From assembly GCA_965277355.1 (NCBI GenBank), contig CBDICN010000002.1, positions 1,240,001 to 1,304,000 of the forward strand: a DNA stretch of 64,000 bases. Direction: 5' to 3'. Source of the stretch: RH-AL1 sp965277355 (lineage in GTDB: Bacteria > Pseudomonadota > Alphaproteobacteria > Rhizobiales > Beijerinckiaceae). The notes below the pieces were generated by a model, which saw only the letters and a list, made by a program, of their open reading frames with translations, did no database searches and was not told the origin of the DNA. Shown in pieces: positions 43,770 to 51,810 of this stretch; the stretch's first letter is position 1, and every line of letters begins with the position of its first letter. The position numbers and the translations under genes are program-made.

Positions 43770-45320
43770 ATGCCGGAGAGGCTTTTGGCCAATCATTTCC
43801 ACGACAACATCCCGAGCCGCGGCGAGGCGGCCGCGGTCTTCCTCCGCCAGCCGGATGGCGAGGCCCTCACCTATGGCGCGATGCGCGAGCGGGTGGCGCA
43901 AATGGCCGGCGCGCTCCAGGCACTCGGCGTCGTGCCCGGCGACCGCGTCGCGGCTCAGATTGAGAAGTCGGCGCAGGGGCTGATGCTCTATCTCGGCACG
44001 ATCCAGGCCGGCGCGATCTTTCTGCCGCTGAACACCGCCTATACGGCGGCGGAACTCGGCTATTTCCTGCACGATGCCGAGCCGCGCGTCGTGGTCTGCG
44101 ACCCGGCGCGGCGCGAGGAACTCGCCGCTCTCGAGGACGCCGTCGCTCAGGGCACCATGACGGTCGAGACGCTCGGTGCCGATGGTCGCGGCACGATGGC
44201 CGACAAAGCCGATGCCGCGCCGCATAGGTTCGCGACGGCGGCGCGCGCGCGCAACGACCTGGCCGCCATCCTCTACACGTCCGGCACCACGGGGCGATCC
44301 AAGGGCGCGATGCTGATGCATGGCAACCTCGTCTCGAACGCGATCGCGCTGGCCGACATCTGGCGCTTCGGCGCGGGCGACGTCCTGCTCCACGCGCTGC
44401 CGATCTATCATACTCACGGGCTGTTCGTGGCTTGCAACACCTCCATGCGCGCGGGGGCCGGCATGATCTTCCTGCCGAAGTTCGATCCCGCGGCGATCAT
44501 CCGAGCCATGCCGGACGCGAGCGTGATGATGGGAGTCCCCACCTTCTACACCCGCCTGCTCGACCGCGAGGAGTTCGGCAAGGACGTTTGTGCGGGCGTA
44601 CGGCTCTTTACGTCTGGCTCGGCACCGTTGCTCGCGGAGACGCACCGCGCCTGGTGCGACAGGACCGGCCACGCCATTCTCGAGCGATACGGCATGACCG
44701 AGACGAACATGAACACGTCGAACCCCTACGACGGCGAGCGCCGCGCCGGCACGGTCGGCTTTCCCTTGCCGGGCGTAGCGGTGCGCGTGGCGGATCCGGA
44801 GACCGGCGCTGTGCTCGGCCGCGAGAGCGTCGGGGTGCTCGAAGTGAAGGGCGACAATGTCTTTCAGGGCTACTGGCGCAATCCCGAGAAGACGGCGGCG
44901 GAGTTCCGGAGGGACGGATACTTCATCACCGGCGACCTCGGCGCGATCGACGCCGACGGCTACGTCAGGATCGTGGGGCGCGGGAAGGATCTCATCATCA
45001 CCGGCGGCTTCAACGTCTATCCCAAGGAACTCGAGATCGAGATTGACGCGATCGAGGGCGTCGTCGAGAGCGCGGTGATCGGACTGCCGCACGCCGACTT
45101 CGGCGAGGGCGTTGCGGCGGCCGTGGTACTCCGCGAGGGCACCGCGCTCGACGAAGCGGCGATCCTGAGTCGGCTCGCCGGCAAGCTCGCCAGGTTCAAG
45201 CAGCCGAAGCGTGTCTTCTTCATCGACGAACTGCCGCGCAACGCGATGGGCAAGGTGCAGAAGGCGGTTCTGCGCGACACGTTCCGCGATGCCTTCGGTG
45301 CGACGCACGATGGCTCGTGA
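43770..45320 (+). CDS. matB: Malonyl-CoA synthetase (AMP-forming ligase)
   Basis: Acyl-CoA synthetase of the ANL family that activates malonate (or a methylmalonate-like acid) with ATP and CoA. The ATP-binding P-loop YTSGTTGRSKG is at 169-179. Other core motifs are RYGMTETNMN, YFITGDLGAIDADGYVRIVGRGKDLI, and the catalytic lysine region PRNAMGKVQK near the C-terminus. The block PIYHTHGLFVACN and overall similarity point to MatB rather than a fatty acyl-CoA ligase. No malonyl-CoA decarboxylase gene is adjacent. Length is 516 residues. Confidence 0.88.
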   Translation: MPERLLANHFHDNIPSRGEAAAVFLRQPDGEALTYGAMRERVAQMAGALQALGVVPGDRVAAQIEKSAQGLMLYLGTIQAGAIFLPLNTAYTAAELGYFLHDAEPRVVVCDPARREELAALEDAVAQGTMTVETLGADGRGTMADKADAAPHRFATAARARNDLAAILYTSGTTGRSKGAMLMHGNLVSNAIALADIWRFGAGDVLLHALPIYHTHGLFVACNTSMRAGAGMIFLPKFDPAAIIRAMPDASVMMGVPTFYTRLLDREEFGKDVCAGVRLFTSGSAPLLAETHRAWCDRTGHAILERYGMTETNMNTSNPYDGERRAGTVGFPLPGVAVRVADPETGAVLGRESVGVLEVKGDNVFQGYWRNPEKTAAEFRRDGYFITGDLGAIDADGYVRIVGRGKDLIITGGFNVYPKELEIEIDAIEGVVESAVIGLPHADFGEGVAAAVVLREGTALDEAAILSRLAGKLARFKQPKRVFFIDELPRNAMGKVQKAVLRDTFRDAFGATHDGS

Positions 45321-45336
45321 ACGAACGGACAAGACG

Positions 45337-46263
45337 ATGCGCATCCTGATCCTGGGAGCCGGCGGTATCGGCGGCTACTACGGCGGCCGCCTCGCCGCCG
45401 GCGACGCCGACGTCACCTTCCTCGTGCGCGAGCGCCGCGCCGGGCTGATCCGCGAGCGTGGCCTCGTGATCGAGAGCCCGATGGGCGACGAACGGATCGA
45501 TGCGCGCGTCGTCACCCGCGACGCGATCGACGGCGCCTGCGATCTCGTGCTCCTCGGTTGCAAGGCCTACGATCTCGACGACGCGGTCGCCGCGATCCGG
45601 CCGGCCGTCGGCCCGGCCACGACGATCCTGCCGCTCCTCAACGGGATCGCGCATCTCGACGTCCTCGACGCCGCCTTCGGCTCGGAGCACGTACTCGGCG
45701 GCGCCGCGCACATCAGCGTGACGCTCGGCGAAGGCGGCGCCATCCGCCACCTCAACAAGCTCCACCTTCTCACCTACGGCGAACGCGAGCCCGGTGCCTC
45801 CCCGGCACGCTGCGACGCGATCGAGGCGATCTTCGCGCGTGCGCGTTTCGAGCCGAGGCGCAGCGACGCGATCATGCAGGAGATGTGGGAGAAGTTCGCC
45901 TTCATCACCGCCGCATCGGGCATCACCTGCCTGATGCGCGCCAGCATCGCCAAGATCATGGCGACCGTCGACGGCGCGCGTTTGACCCGCGATCTGGTGG
46001 AGGAGTGCGCCGCGGTCGCTGCGGCCGAAGGCTTTCCGCTGCGCCAGAAGTCAAAGGAATGGGGCCTCTCGGTGCTGACGAAACCGTCCGAGTTCACCGC
46101 CTCGATGCTGCGCGATCTCGAGGCGGGTCGGCAGGTCGAGGCCGACCATCTGCAAGGAGACGTGATCCGGCGCGGCGAACGCCACGGCGTGACGACCAAC
46201 CTGTTGCGCGTCGCGTACTGCCACTTGCAGGCCTACGGCAACAGACGTCTCGCGGCCCTGTAG
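45337..46263 (+). CDS. panE: 2-dehydropantoate 2-reductase (ketopantoate reductase family)
   Basis: NADPH-dependent reductase of pantothenate synthesis. The Rossmann motif GAGGIGGYYGGRL is at 7-19; LGCKAYDLDDA and the catalytic-lysine region KFAFITAASGITCLMR follow, and the helical ApbA_C domain carries SKEWGLSVLTKPSEFTASMLRDLEAGR. At 308 residues it is full length. The start at 45337 follows matB by 16 bases, so the two are probably co-transcribed. Several paralogues of PanE exist in many genomes, so another alpha-keto acid substrate is possible. Confidence 0.85.
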   Translation: MRILILGAGGIGGYYGGRLAAGDADVTFLVRERRAGLIRERGLVIESPMGDERIDARVVTRDAIDGACDLVLLGCKAYDLDDAVAAIRPAVGPATTILPLLNGIAHLDVLDAAFGSEHVLGGAAHISVTLGEGGAIRHLNKLHLLTYGEREPGASPARCDAIEAIFARARFEPRRSDAIMQEMWEKFAFITAASGITCLMRASIAKIMATVDGARLTRDLVEECAAVAAAEGFPLRQKSKEWGLSVLTKPSEFTASMLRDLEAGRQVEADHLQGDVIRRGERHGVTTNLLRVAYCHLQAYGNRRLAAL

Positions 46264-46387
46264 CGTTTGAGACCGCGAGGTCCGATCGCCTGAATTCCGG
46301 TTCGGCGGGATCCGGCGCGGCGTACCGTTCCGACTCGCTAACGAGGATGAAGCGCCATTCGCAGCCGAAAACGCCGCTCTGAAGAAG

Positions 46388-46412
46388 AAGGCCCGGCAAA
46401 GCGCCGGGCCTT
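46388..46412 (-). terminator. Terminator between panE and rpsA, mainly for rpsA
   Basis: A perfect 10-bp stem (AAGGCCCGGC at 46388-46397, GCCGGGCCTT at 46403-46412) with a 5-base loop. On the minus strand it is followed by CTTCTTCTTC. It lies 26 bases after the rpsA stop. Because both strands form the hairpin it may also end the panE transcript. Confidence 0.75.
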
Positions 46413-46438
46413 CGATGTCCTGGATGAACGAGCGCGAC

Positions 46439-48172
46439 CTACTCGTCGCCGCCCTTCTTGTCGCGCGCCTTGAGCGCCGCGCCGAGGATGTCGCCGAGCG
46501 AGGCGCCGGAATCGGCCGAGCCGTAGGCGGCGATCGCCTCCTTCTCGTCATGCAGCTCAAGCGCCTTGATCGACACCGAGATTTTTCGCGCACGACGGTC
46601 GTACTGGGTGATGCGCGCGTCGACCTTCTCGCCGACCGCGAAGCGCTCGGGGCGCTGGTCGGGCCGGTCCCGGGCAAGCTCGTTGCGTTTGATGAAAGCG
46701 ACGAGGTCGGAGTTGGCGATCTTGACGTCGATGCCGCCTTCCTTGACGTCGATGACTTCGCAGGTCACGACGCTGCCCTTCTTGAACTCGCCGGCCGAGG
46801 CGTCCTCGCTTGGGGATGGCGCATGCGCGTCGGCGCCGAGCTGCTTGATACCGAGCGAGATCCGCTCCTTCTCGGTATCGACGTCGAGCACGCGGGCGCG
46901 CACGACGTCGCCCTTCTTGAAGTCCTCGATGGCCACTTCGCCCGGCTTGTTCCAGTCGAGGTCGGAGAGGTGGACCATGCCGTCCACGTCGCCGTCGAGC
47001 CCGACGAACAGGCCGAACTCGGTCTTGTTCTTGACCTCACCCTCGACGTCGCTGCCGACCGGGTACTTCTCGGCGAAGCTCTCCCACGGGTTCGACAGCG
47101 TCTGCTTGAGGCCGAGCGAGATACGGCGCTTGATCGAGTCGACCTCGAGCACCTGCACGTCCACCTCCTGCGAGGTCGCGACGATCTTGCCGGGATGCAC
47201 GTTCTTCTTGGTCCAGCTCATCTCGGAGACGTGGATCAGGCCTTCGATGCCCGGCTCCAGCTCGACGAAGGCGCCGTAGTCGGTGATGTTGGTCACACGG
47301 CCGCGGAAGCGCGCCTCGATCGGATACTTGGCCTCGATGTTCTGCCACGGATCGTCGAGCAGTTGCTTCATGCCGAGCGAGATGCGGTGGGTCTCGTGAT
47401 TGATCTTGATGATCTTGACCTTCACCGTCTGGCCGATGGTGAGCACCTCGGTCGGATGGTTGACGCGGCGCCACGCTATGTCGGTGACGTGGAGCAGCCC
47501 GTCGATGCCGCCGAGGTCGACGAAGGCACCGTAGTCGGTGATGTTCTTCACCGTGCCGTCGATCACCTGCCCCTCTTCGAGGTTGGCGACGATCTCGTGG
47601 CGCTGCTCGGCACGCGACTCTTCCAAAACAGTGCGGCGCGACACGACGATGTTGCCTCGGCGGCGGTCCATCTTGAGGATTTGGAACGGCTGCGGCACGT
47701 TCATCAGGGGCGTGACGTCGCGGATCGGGCGGATGTCGACCTGGGAGCGCGGCAGGAACGCCACGGCGCCGTCGAGGTCGACGGTGAAGCCGCCCTTGAC
47801 CTGGTTGAAGATGACGCCTTCGACCTTCTCCTGCTTCTCGAAGGCCTTCTCGAGCTTGACCCAGCTCTCCTCGCGCCGCGCCTTGTCGCGCGAGATAACC
47901 GCCTCGCCGAGCGCGTTCTCGATGCGCTCGAGGTAGACCTCGACCTCGTCGCCGACGCCGATCGGCCCTTCGCGGCCGGGACCCTGGAATTCCTTGAGGG
48001 CGACGCGCCCTTCCGTCTTGAGGCCGATGTCGATGACGGCGACATCCTTCTCGATGGCGACGACGCGGCCCTTGATGACCGAGCCTTCGAAAGCCTCGTT
48101 CTCGCCGTAGCTCTCGTCGAGCAGCGCGGCGAAATCGTCACGCGATGGCGTGTACGTGGAAACGTCTGACAT
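46439..48172 (-). CDS. rpsA: 30S ribosomal protein S1
   Basis: S1 brings mRNA to the 30S subunit. The 577-residue protein contains six S1/OB-fold repeats, each with the typical GTVKNITDYGAFVDLGGIDGLLHVTDIAW-like core (for example GRVTNITDYGAFVELEPGIEGLIHVSEMSW). The N-terminal residues 1-30 include SRDDFAALLDESY. AGGAG lies 5 bases before the ATG. Usually cmk lies directly upstream; here a HipB-like pseudogene and a Hint-domain gene occupy that side. Confidence 0.96.
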   Translation of the reverse strand: MSDVSTYTPSRDDFAALLDESYGENEAFEGSVIKGRVVAIEKDVAVIDIGLKTEGRVALKEFQGPGREGPIGVGDEVEVYLERIENALGEAVISRDKARREESWVKLEKAFEKQEKVEGVIFNQVKGGFTVDLDGAVAFLPRSQVDIRPIRDVTPLMNVPQPFQILKMDRRRGNIVVSRRTVLEESRAEQRHEIVANLEEGQVIDGTVKNITDYGAFVDLGGIDGLLHVTDIAWRRVNHPTEVLTIGQTVKVKIIKINHETHRISLGMKQLLDDPWQNIEAKYPIEARFRGRVTNITDYGAFVELEPGIEGLIHVSEMSWTKKNVHPGKIVATSQEVDVQVLEVDSIKRRISLGLKQTLSNPWESFAEKYPVGSDVEGEVKNKTEFGLFVGLDGDVDGMVHLSDLDWNKPGEVAIEDFKKGDVVRARVLDVDTEKERISLGIKQLGADAHAPSPSEDASAGEFKKGSVVTCEVIDVKEGGIDVKIANSDLVAFIKRNELARDRPDQRPERFAVGEKVDARITQYDRRARKISVSIKALELHDEKEAIAAYGSADSGASLGDILGAALKARDKKGGDE

Positions 48173-48545
48173 TCATTCTCCTGGGATGGCCTCGCATCCT
48201 GTTTCGACAGGGCGGCCCGGCGCCGGCGGTTCGTTGTCGCGGATGAGCCCGGTCCGCCGGCAGCCCGTCGCCTCCCTGATGGGGGCAGTGACGGACCAAC
48301 GCGTCGAAAAGGACGCGGCCGACGCAAGGACGGCAGTCGAGGCTCTGATGAAACCTGCATGTAGCAAGCCGAGGAGGGACCAGCAAGCCTATCGCTCGGC
48401 CGTTGCCGCGGTTCGAGCGATCCGGTCATATAACCGGATTGGCCGATCGCGTCTCCCCGTGCCCCTGCGGAGGTGGCGCAGAGGCTCGGCGGCGGCCGCC
48501 GCCGAGCCGAAGCCGCGGGACGAGCTGGCGCGGCCCTTGACGACC
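48173..48545. other. Intergenic region upstream of rpsA
   Basis: About 370 bases between rpsA and the divergent HipB-like pseudogene. It must hold the rpsA promoter. A perfect palindrome at 48420-48439 is the most distinct element and is listed separately. No cmk-like coding sequence was recognised. Confidence 0.5.
48420..48439. promoter_or_regulatory. Perfect palindrome upstream of the HipB-like pseudogene
   Basis: ATCCGGT (48420-48426) and ACCGGAT (48433-48439) form a 7-bp inverted repeat around CATATA. It lies 107 bases before the antitoxin-like ATG. HipB binds ATCC/GGAT-type inverted repeats (TATCC-N8-GGATA in E. coli), so an old autoregulatory operator is plausible but unproven. Confidence 0.45.
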
Positions 48546-48892
48546 ATGCCCGATCTCGGCGAGTTCGTGCGCGGCCTGCGCGCCGGCCTGTCGATCCGCC
48601 AGGCCGAGCCGGCGACCCGAGCCGGCGTCAGCCGGCAATGGATCGTCGCTTTCGAGCAGGGCAAGCCGACGCTCGAAGCTCCAAGGTGCCGCGGATGCTG
48701 GAGACGCTCGGCTTCGAGGTCGTGGTGTCGCCCGACGACTCGCCGCTGCCCTGGATGCTCCGCGCTGCCGCCGCCGAGGCGAAGCGGAAGGCGCTGGCCG
48801 CCGGCCGCCCCCGCCGCAACACCCGCCGCGCCGCAGCCCGCCAGGCGCGGCTTTCAGCCAACGAGGTTTGGCGGCGGGTCGATGTGGAATGA
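48546..48892 (+). pseudogene. HipB-like XRE-family antitoxin, frameshifted
   Basis: The first frame reads MPDLGEFVRGLRAGLSIRQ..ATRAGVSRQWIVAFEQGKPTLEA, a HipB-like helix-turn-helix. At about 48681 the frame shifts by one base (GAAGCTCCAAGG) and the correct continuation SKVPRMLETLGFEVVVSP..PWMLRAAAAEAKRK follows in another frame to the stop at 48892. A second copy near 51.6 kb has GAAGCCTCCAAGG at the same point, which confirms a one-base loss here. No HipA kinase gene is adjacent. I infer a dead antitoxin gene. Confidence 0.75.
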
Positions 48893-48934
48893 GGGGCGAA
48901 CCTCGCGTGCGGTGTGCGTCGCGGCGGCTCGTGT

Positions 48935-50425
48935 TCAGGCGGCCTTGGTGCCTTGCGTGAGTGGGGCTTGCGTGAGCGCGAGACTCTCGCAAGCCGGCCC
49001 GGTCCAGCCGCGCACGGTGCTCGGCTCGAAGGCGAGGTGCAGCAGCAGCGGGCCGGCGAGGCCGGCGAGCAGCGCGGCCGGCACCACCAGTTCGCCGCTG
49101 GTCCAGCGGTAGTGCAGGCCTTCATGCCGCTCGCCGGCGTGGAAGCTCTCGCGCAGGGCCGCGCCGTCGAGATCGAGCGTGCGGATGGTGCCGTCGCCGT
49201 CCTCGACCGTGATGGCGTAGACCGCGATGCCGAGCCGGCGCGGGTCGGCCTCGCCGAACGCCGCCGGTACGAGGGTGTCGGTCGCGATGCACACGTCGCC
49301 CGCGCCCCGCGGCAGGCACACGAAGCCCTCGCCCTCGCTGACGCGTGCCGGCACGCGCGAGCCCCCCGCCGTGGCGCTCAGCGCCACCGCGCGCGAGGCC
49401 CGCCAGCCGAGCCGGGCCGCCCGCGCCGCGAGCCGTGCCCGCACCGCGTCGAGCACCGGGCCGGCGTCGACGAAGGGCCGGCAGAAATCGGCGTGGGTGC
49501 GCGCCAGCGCGTCGAGCGGGGCCTCGACGTCGCCGTTGGCGGCGAAGAAGCGGCGGTTGGCGCCCATTTCGAGGAAGCTCTCCGCCGGCAGGTTGTTGGC
49601 GAGCAAAATGTCGTGGCTATCGAGCTCGACGTGCCAGTACGTCACGGTATCCATTCCGGCGTAGGCGACGGTCGCGCCGTTGAGCAGCGCCACGGCGGGG
49701 ATCAGCAGCTCCTCGCCGCAGCCGACGCAGATCGAGTGGTCGGGCGAGACGAAGAGGTCGCGCGACGGCCGCGCCGGGCCGAAGGCGTCCTTGGCGATGC
49801 GCACCGGCTGGGCCTTGCGCGGATCAGGATCAGCGCGGCAATCGATCGTGCGCGAGCCGAGCCAGCGGATCGGGCGGTGCGCGCCATCAGCGGTGACGGC
49901 GAGGTCGCCGACGGCGAGGTCTTCCACCGTGACATCGCGCACCTCTTGGCCGCGCGCGACGCGGATCAGCGTGCCGGAGGCGTAGCAGGTGACGGAGACG
50001 GATGCGCCCTGCTCCGGGTTTGGCTGCAAGATAACGGCTTCGTTTCCATTGTCCTCGGCGTAATAGTCGGCGTTTGAAGTGTTGTTGTTGCGGTAAAAAT
50101 CCACGAAACCTGTCGCACCGCCGGCGGCCGACTGCGTTGTTGGGCTTATGCTGTAACCCAACCCATTGAAATCGAAATAGCCGGGAGCACCCCCGGCGCC
50201 GAAGGCGTTGTCGTTGGGGAAAAGTAGGTTGTCGGCGGTGTCCGTCGTCGAAAGACCGTTGATCGTCTCCACGATCGAACCGACAGTCCGGGTTCCCGTG
50301 ATAGCTTGTATTGTATAGGAACCGGCGGCGTCGTTGTTGGGGGTTGCCGTGAGTGTCGCCTGAACGGACACGGATTGACTGCCCCCACCGGCCGGAATCG
50401 TATAACTCAGCTCAAATGTTGCCAT
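48935..50425 (-). CDS. Hint-domain (hedgehog/intein-type) protein
   Basis: A 496-residue protein. Residues 1-145 form a beta-rich, Asn/Thr/Gly-rich domain (SYTIPAGGGSQSVSVQATLTA, NDNAFGAGGAPGYFDFNGLGYS) resembling secreted-protein sensor-like regions, without a classical signal peptide. From about 146 a Hint domain begins at CYASGTLIRVARG, followed by VEDLAVGDLAV, DGAHRPIRWLGSRTID, and VSPDHSICVGCGEELLIPAVALLNG. The N-terminal Cys of the Hint block is the expected cleavage nucleophile, so autoproteolysis is possible. The rest (330-496) is unassigned. The ATG at 50425 has GGAG 6 bases upstream; an in-frame ATG at 50443 is less likely. Confidence 0.78.
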   Translation of the reverse strand: MATFELSYTIPAGGGSQSVSVQATLTATPNNDAAGSYTIQAITGTRTVGSIVETINGLSTTDTADNLLFPNDNAFGAGGAPGYFDFNGLGYSISPTTQSAAGGATGFVDFYRNNNTSNADYYAEDNGNEAVILQPNPEQGASVSVTCYASGTLIRVARGQEVRDVTVEDLAVGDLAVTADGAHRPIRWLGSRTIDCRADPDPRKAQPVRIAKDAFGPARPSRDLFVSPDHSICVGCGEELLIPAVALLNGATVAYAGMDTVTYWHVELDSHDILLANNLPAESFLEMGANRRFFAANGDVEAPLDALARTHADFCRPFVDAGPVLDAVRARLAARAARLGWRASRAVALSATAGGSRVPARVSEGEGFVCLPRGAGDVCIATDTLVPAAFGEADPRRLGIAVYAITVEDGDGTIRTLDLDGAALRESFHAGERHEGLHYRWTSGELVVPAALLAGLAGPLLLHLAFEPSTVRGWTGPACESLALTQAPLTQGTKAA

Positions 50426-50659
50426 GACCGCTCCAAAGGGCAATCGGCCGACAAGGCGCCGCTTTCATTCAGAAAGAACCATCTTCCTAGACGCAAATCA
50501 AGGTTGGTGTTGCGCGGCGTCGCCCTCTGAGATCCGCTGCGAACACCGCATCAGCGGATCGTTGAAAACAGGGACCGAGTCTGCGGCGCAATCCTTGATC
50601 GAGCGGCCGAAACGCTTCGATACCGCCCTTTTGCTGAAGGCGATTCCGTAGTTCGGCCA

Positions 50660-50920
50660 TTGTTGTTCGCAGGATACCGAAAGTTTCAAACGCAGGCGTC
50701 AAGGATGATCGCGGAATCTGGCATGGCCGAAGAGTTGAGGCGTCTGAGCGCGGAGCTGCCGAGGGCCATTCAGCGGGCGGCGGCGGCGTCCCAACCGGAG
50801 CCGCCGCGCAGCGAGCTCAGCGGCGTAGATCTTGCGCGGGCAAGAGCGCTCGACGCGGAGGTCGCTTGGATCATGAAGCGGATCAGGGAAATCCGGGCCG
50901 CGGAAGCACCGGAGCAGTAG
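50660..50920 (+). CDS. Small hypothetical protein, helical
   Basis: An 86-codon frame whose product is mostly helical and charged (AEELRRLSAELPRAIQRAAAASQ, LARARALDAEVAWIMKRIREIRAAEAPEQ). It could form a coiled coil. An ATG at 50705 may be the true start; neither start has a good ribosome binding site. It lies 102 bases before the tail-collar gene in the same direction. No family is recognised. Confidence 0.4.
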   Translation: MLFAGYRKFQTQASRMIAESGMAEELRRLSAELPRAIQRAAAASQPEPPRSELSGVDLARARALDAEVAWIMKRIREIRAAEAPEQ

Positions 50921-51022
50921 TCGCCCGAGGACAGGAGCGGGACTGACGAAGGTCGCTCCTTGTCTCGTCGCCAGGGGCAGGTTAGGACGAAGCTGCTTCT
51001 GGCCCTGTCCGGAGGATGGTGA

Positions 51023-51553
51023 ATGTCTGACCCGTTCATAGGCGAAATCCGGATATTCTCGGGCAATTACGCTCCAAGAGGCTGGATGATGTGCGAGGGA
51101 CAAATCCTGCCGATCAGTCTGTATTCGGCTTTGTTCACCATTTTCCGCAATACCTACGGCGGCGACGGGGTCACGAATTTCGCGTTGCCCGATCTGCGCG
51201 GGCGCACGGTCGTCGGCATCGGCCAGGGGCCCGGTCTCAGCCCCTACACGGAAGGACAGCAGGGCGGTGCCGAGAGCGTGACGCTCAACACCAACCAGCT
51301 GCCGCCGCACTCGCACCGGGTGACCGCCTCGGACCAGCCAGCGTCGCAGCCGGGGGCGGCTCTCAGTTACCTGCCCAGCAATCCTGCCAGGGGTTCACCG
51401 CCTCTCTACGCCGGCTCCAAAGGCGGCGCGCCGAGCATGGCTCAGGACATGATCCAGCCGACCGTCGGATCGGCGTCGGTCGCGACGGTGACGCCCTACA
51501 CATGCATCAACTACATCATCGCGCTGGAGGGCATCTATCCGGCGCGTCCCTGA
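51023..51553 (+). CDS. Phage tail collar / MdpB-like protein
   Basis: A 176-residue protein of the phage tail-collar family, also called microcystin-dependent protein-like. It carries the family signature in order: IGEIRIFSGNYAPRGWMMCEGQ, LFTIFRNTYGGDGVTNFALPDLRGRTVVG, and LNTNQLPPHSHRV. The C-terminal end (TPYTCINYIIALEGIYPARP) is also typical. It could be a phage-derived tail fibre part or a secreted structural protein. GGAGG lies 7 bases before the ATG. No other phage structural gene is in view. Confidence 0.9.
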   Translation: MSDPFIGEIRIFSGNYAPRGWMMCEGQILPISLYSALFTIFRNTYGGDGVTNFALPDLRGRTVVGIGQGPGLSPYTEGQQGGAESVTLNTNQLPPHSHRVTASDQPASQPGAALSYLPSNPARGSPPLYAGSKGGAPSMAQDMIQPTVGSASVATVTPYTCINYIIALEGIYPARP

Positions 51554-51573
51554 GACCCCACCGCGGCGGGAAG

Positions 51574-51600
51574 CGTCCGATCTGACAGGATTGGACGTTT
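51574..51600 (+). terminator. Terminator of the tail-collar gene
   Basis: A 9-bp stem with one G-T pair (CGTCCGATC at 51574-51582, GATTGGACG at 51589-51597), a 6-base loop, and TTT directly after. It starts 20 bases after the stop codon at 51553. Confidence 0.5.
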
Positions 51601-51621
51601 CGCCTGGCGGCTTAAGCCTGC

Positions 51622-51745
51622 GCGCAGCCGACGCTCGAAGCCTCCAAGGTACTGCGGACGCTGGCAACGCTCGGCTTCAAGATCGTGGTCGCGCCCTACG
51701 ACCCGCTGCCGCCCTGGATGCTCCGCGCCGCCGCCGAGGGTGATT
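51622..51745 (+). pseudogene. Second HipB-like antitoxin fragment
   Basis: Translates as AQPTLEASKVLRTLATLGFKIVV then APYDPLPPWMLRAAAEG, matching the C-terminal half of the HipB-like pseudogene at 48.5 kb residue for residue over ~38 positions. The N-terminal helix-turn-helix is missing: a stop codon lies just upstream (51613). The reading frame then runs into unrelated sequence. It is in the same orientation as the first copy, 3 kb away. Confidence 0.7.
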
Positions 51746-51810
51746 CTCTCGTTTGTGAGTGGCATCAAGTTATTCTCGGTGCGACGGCTCGTAAGACTTC
51801 GGTCGAAAGC

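Noticed and set aside
43656..45344. Long minus-strand open frame continuing upstream of the SGNH-like gene
   Set aside because: It is antisense to matB, which has full family motifs. High GC makes long antisense frames common.
46415..48169. 584-codon plus-strand frame opposite rpsA
   Set aside because: It mirrors the S1 gene and has no recognisable domain; the amino-acid composition is typical of antisense translation.
50487..50702. Short minus-strand frames between the Hint gene and the small helical gene
   Set aside because: They were considered as a transposase remnant, but no transposase motif could be identified.
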